6,805 nt of DNA from Alphaproteobacteria bacterium (lineage in GTDB: Bacteria > Pseudomonadota > Alphaproteobacteria > Puniceispirillales > Marisalimonadaceae): positions 1 through 6,805 of the forward strand of contig JADHRC010000085.1 of NCBI GenBank assembly GCA_016777645.1, in the 5' to 3' direction. The translations under genes and the position numbers were made by a program. Below, piece after piece: positions 5,881-6,805 of the stretch (within the stretch, counting starts at the first letter, position 1; every line of letters begins with the position of its first letter). Under the pieces are notes generated by a model. The model was not told the origin of the DNA. It saw nothing but the letters and a program-made list of their open reading frames with translations, and did not search any database.

Positions 5881-6805
5881 TTACTTCAAATCAGCGGCAG
5901 TTAATACAGGTAAACTGCTCATAGCTGATTTATACTTTGCTCTTTCTGATGCAGGCATTGGTATCATACCAGCGTCTGATAAAGCTCCATCATCACCCCA
6001 ATGCTTAGTCCATTCAGCCATGTATTCCTTTACGCCAGGAACTACGCCAATGTGTTGATGCTTTACATAGTAATATAAAGCTCTAGAAACAGAGTAGTTG
6101 TTACCAGCTATATTTTCAAAAGTAGGAGCTGTCTTACTAATAACTGCACCTTGCAATGTATCTGTGTTTTGATCTAAATATGAAAAACCGAAAATACCAT
6201 AAGCTGTTGTATCTTCATTAAGCTTTTGAACGATAAGATTATCCTGCTCACCTGCTTCAATAAAAGCGCCGTCAGTTCTCATAGCTCTACACATTTTTGC
6301 TTTCTGGCCTAAGGCTTTAAGTGCAGCTTTAGCTTCAGCATCTTTTCCACAATAACCTTTTTCATTAACCATTTCAGCATATGAAGCTCTTGTACCAGAA
6401 GTAGTTGGTGGGCCATAAACTCTTATTTCAACATTTGGAAGAGATGGATTGATATCACTCCATTTTTTATAAGGATTGTCTACCATTTTACCGTTAATAG
6501 CAACCTTGGCAGTTAAAGCTTTACCTAAATCAGCTTTTGAAATGTTTAAAGGATTACTTTTTTTAGAATTAGCAACAACGATGCCGTCATAACCAACTTT
6601 AATTTCGGTTAATTTAACGCCATTCTTTTCACAGTACTCTAGTTCTTTAACTTTCATTCTCGAAGAAGCATTACCAATATCTATGAATTCAGTACCAATA
6701 CCGTCACATACACCTTTTTTACCAACAGAAGAACCACCTGATTCTACAACTGGTGTTTTAAAATTGGGGTTTTTACCTAATTGCTCAGCAATAATTCTAG
6801 CAAAT
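5881..6805 (-). CDS. pstS: Periplasmic phosphate-binding protein PstS (N-terminus outside window)
   Basis: This is the substrate-binding protein that captures phosphate in the periplasm and delivers it to PstC-PstA. The frame is open to the right edge (first full codon at 6802-6804), so 307 residues are visible. The Met at 6655-6657 is internal, since conserved PstS sequence continues before it. Numbering from the edge, family features are FARIIAEQLG (1-10, normally just after an SSTVFPF-type loop), TPVVESGGSS (17-26), IDIGNASSRM (41-50), VGYDGIVVA (70-78) and the phosphate loop RVYGPPTTSGTRA (128-140). Ser replaces the Asp found at the 'ASDAP' site of E. coli PstS, as is usual in this subtype. 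Four cysteines (33, 58, 152, 172) could form two disulfides in the periplasm. The missing part should be roughly 30-45 residues with the signal peptide. The gene is the upstream member of the operon here; any Pho box would lie beyond the right edge. Confidence 0.93.
   Translation of the reverse strand, partial: FARIIAEQLGKNPNFKTPVVESGGSSVGKKGVCDGIGTEFIDIGNASSRMKVKELEYCEKNGVKLTEIKVGYDGIVVANSKKSNPLNISKADLGKALTAKVAINGKMVDNPYKKWSDINPSLPNVEIRVYGPPTTSGTRASYAEMVNEKGYCGKDAEAKAALKALGQKAKMCRAMRTDGAFIEAGEQDNLIVQKLNEDTTAYGIFGFSYLDQNTDTLQGAVISKTAPTFENIAGNNYSVSRALYYYVKHQHIGVVPGVKEYMAEWTKHWGDDGALSDAGMIPMPASERAKYKSAMSSLPVLTAADLK

Overview
The window carries the 3' part of a classical high-affinity phosphate uptake and phosphate-signalling operon, read on the minus strand in the order pstS (partial), pstC, pstA, pstB, phoU, phoB. 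An ElyC/YdcF-type (DUF218) envelope protein gene follows. The last 35 codons of an unrelated plus-strand gene, probably a polysaccharide deacetylase, lie at the left edge. The DNA is strongly AT-rich and tightly packed: no intergenic gap exceeds 57 bases, so there is no gene-free stretch over 300 bases. There are no RNA genes, mobile elements or CRISPR arrays that I can see.

The organism is most likely an alphaproteobacterium with a small, AT-rich, streamlined genome. A marine planktonic lineage such as SAR11 or a similar group would fit. The reasons are the long PstA with an N-terminal DUF3333-type region, the long PstC with extra N-terminal membrane segments, the PstS with a GPPTTSGTR-type phosphate loop, the linkage of phoU and phoB to pstSCAB, and the very short spacers. 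This assignment is inference from protein style and composition, not a database match.

Layout from right to left, which is the direction of transcription: pstS (5881 to beyond the right edge); a rho-independent terminator-like hairpin at 5837-5866; pstC (4435-5823); pstA (3147-4442), overlapping pstC by 8 bases; pstB (2314-3132), whose start is moved inward here to an ATG with a good ribosome binding site; phoU (1598-2305), whose ribosome binding site overlaps the pstB stop; phoB (883-1584); and the elyC-like gene (113-847). The elyC-like gene ends base-to-base against the plus-strand gene that ends at 112.

How the genes work together: PstS captures phosphate in the periplasm, PstC and PstA form the membrane channel, and PstB supplies ATP hydrolysis. 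PhoU links the transporter state to the sensor kinase PhoR, which is not in the window. PhoB is the transcription factor that turns on the operon when phosphate is scarce. The hairpin after pstS probably lets the binding protein be made in excess over the membrane parts. Most of the region is orthodox. The points worth a second look are the terminator/attenuator, the ElyC-like gene attached to the operon with its own candidate promoter, two start-site corrections, and the zero-gap convergent junction. I found no evidence of an undescribed system.
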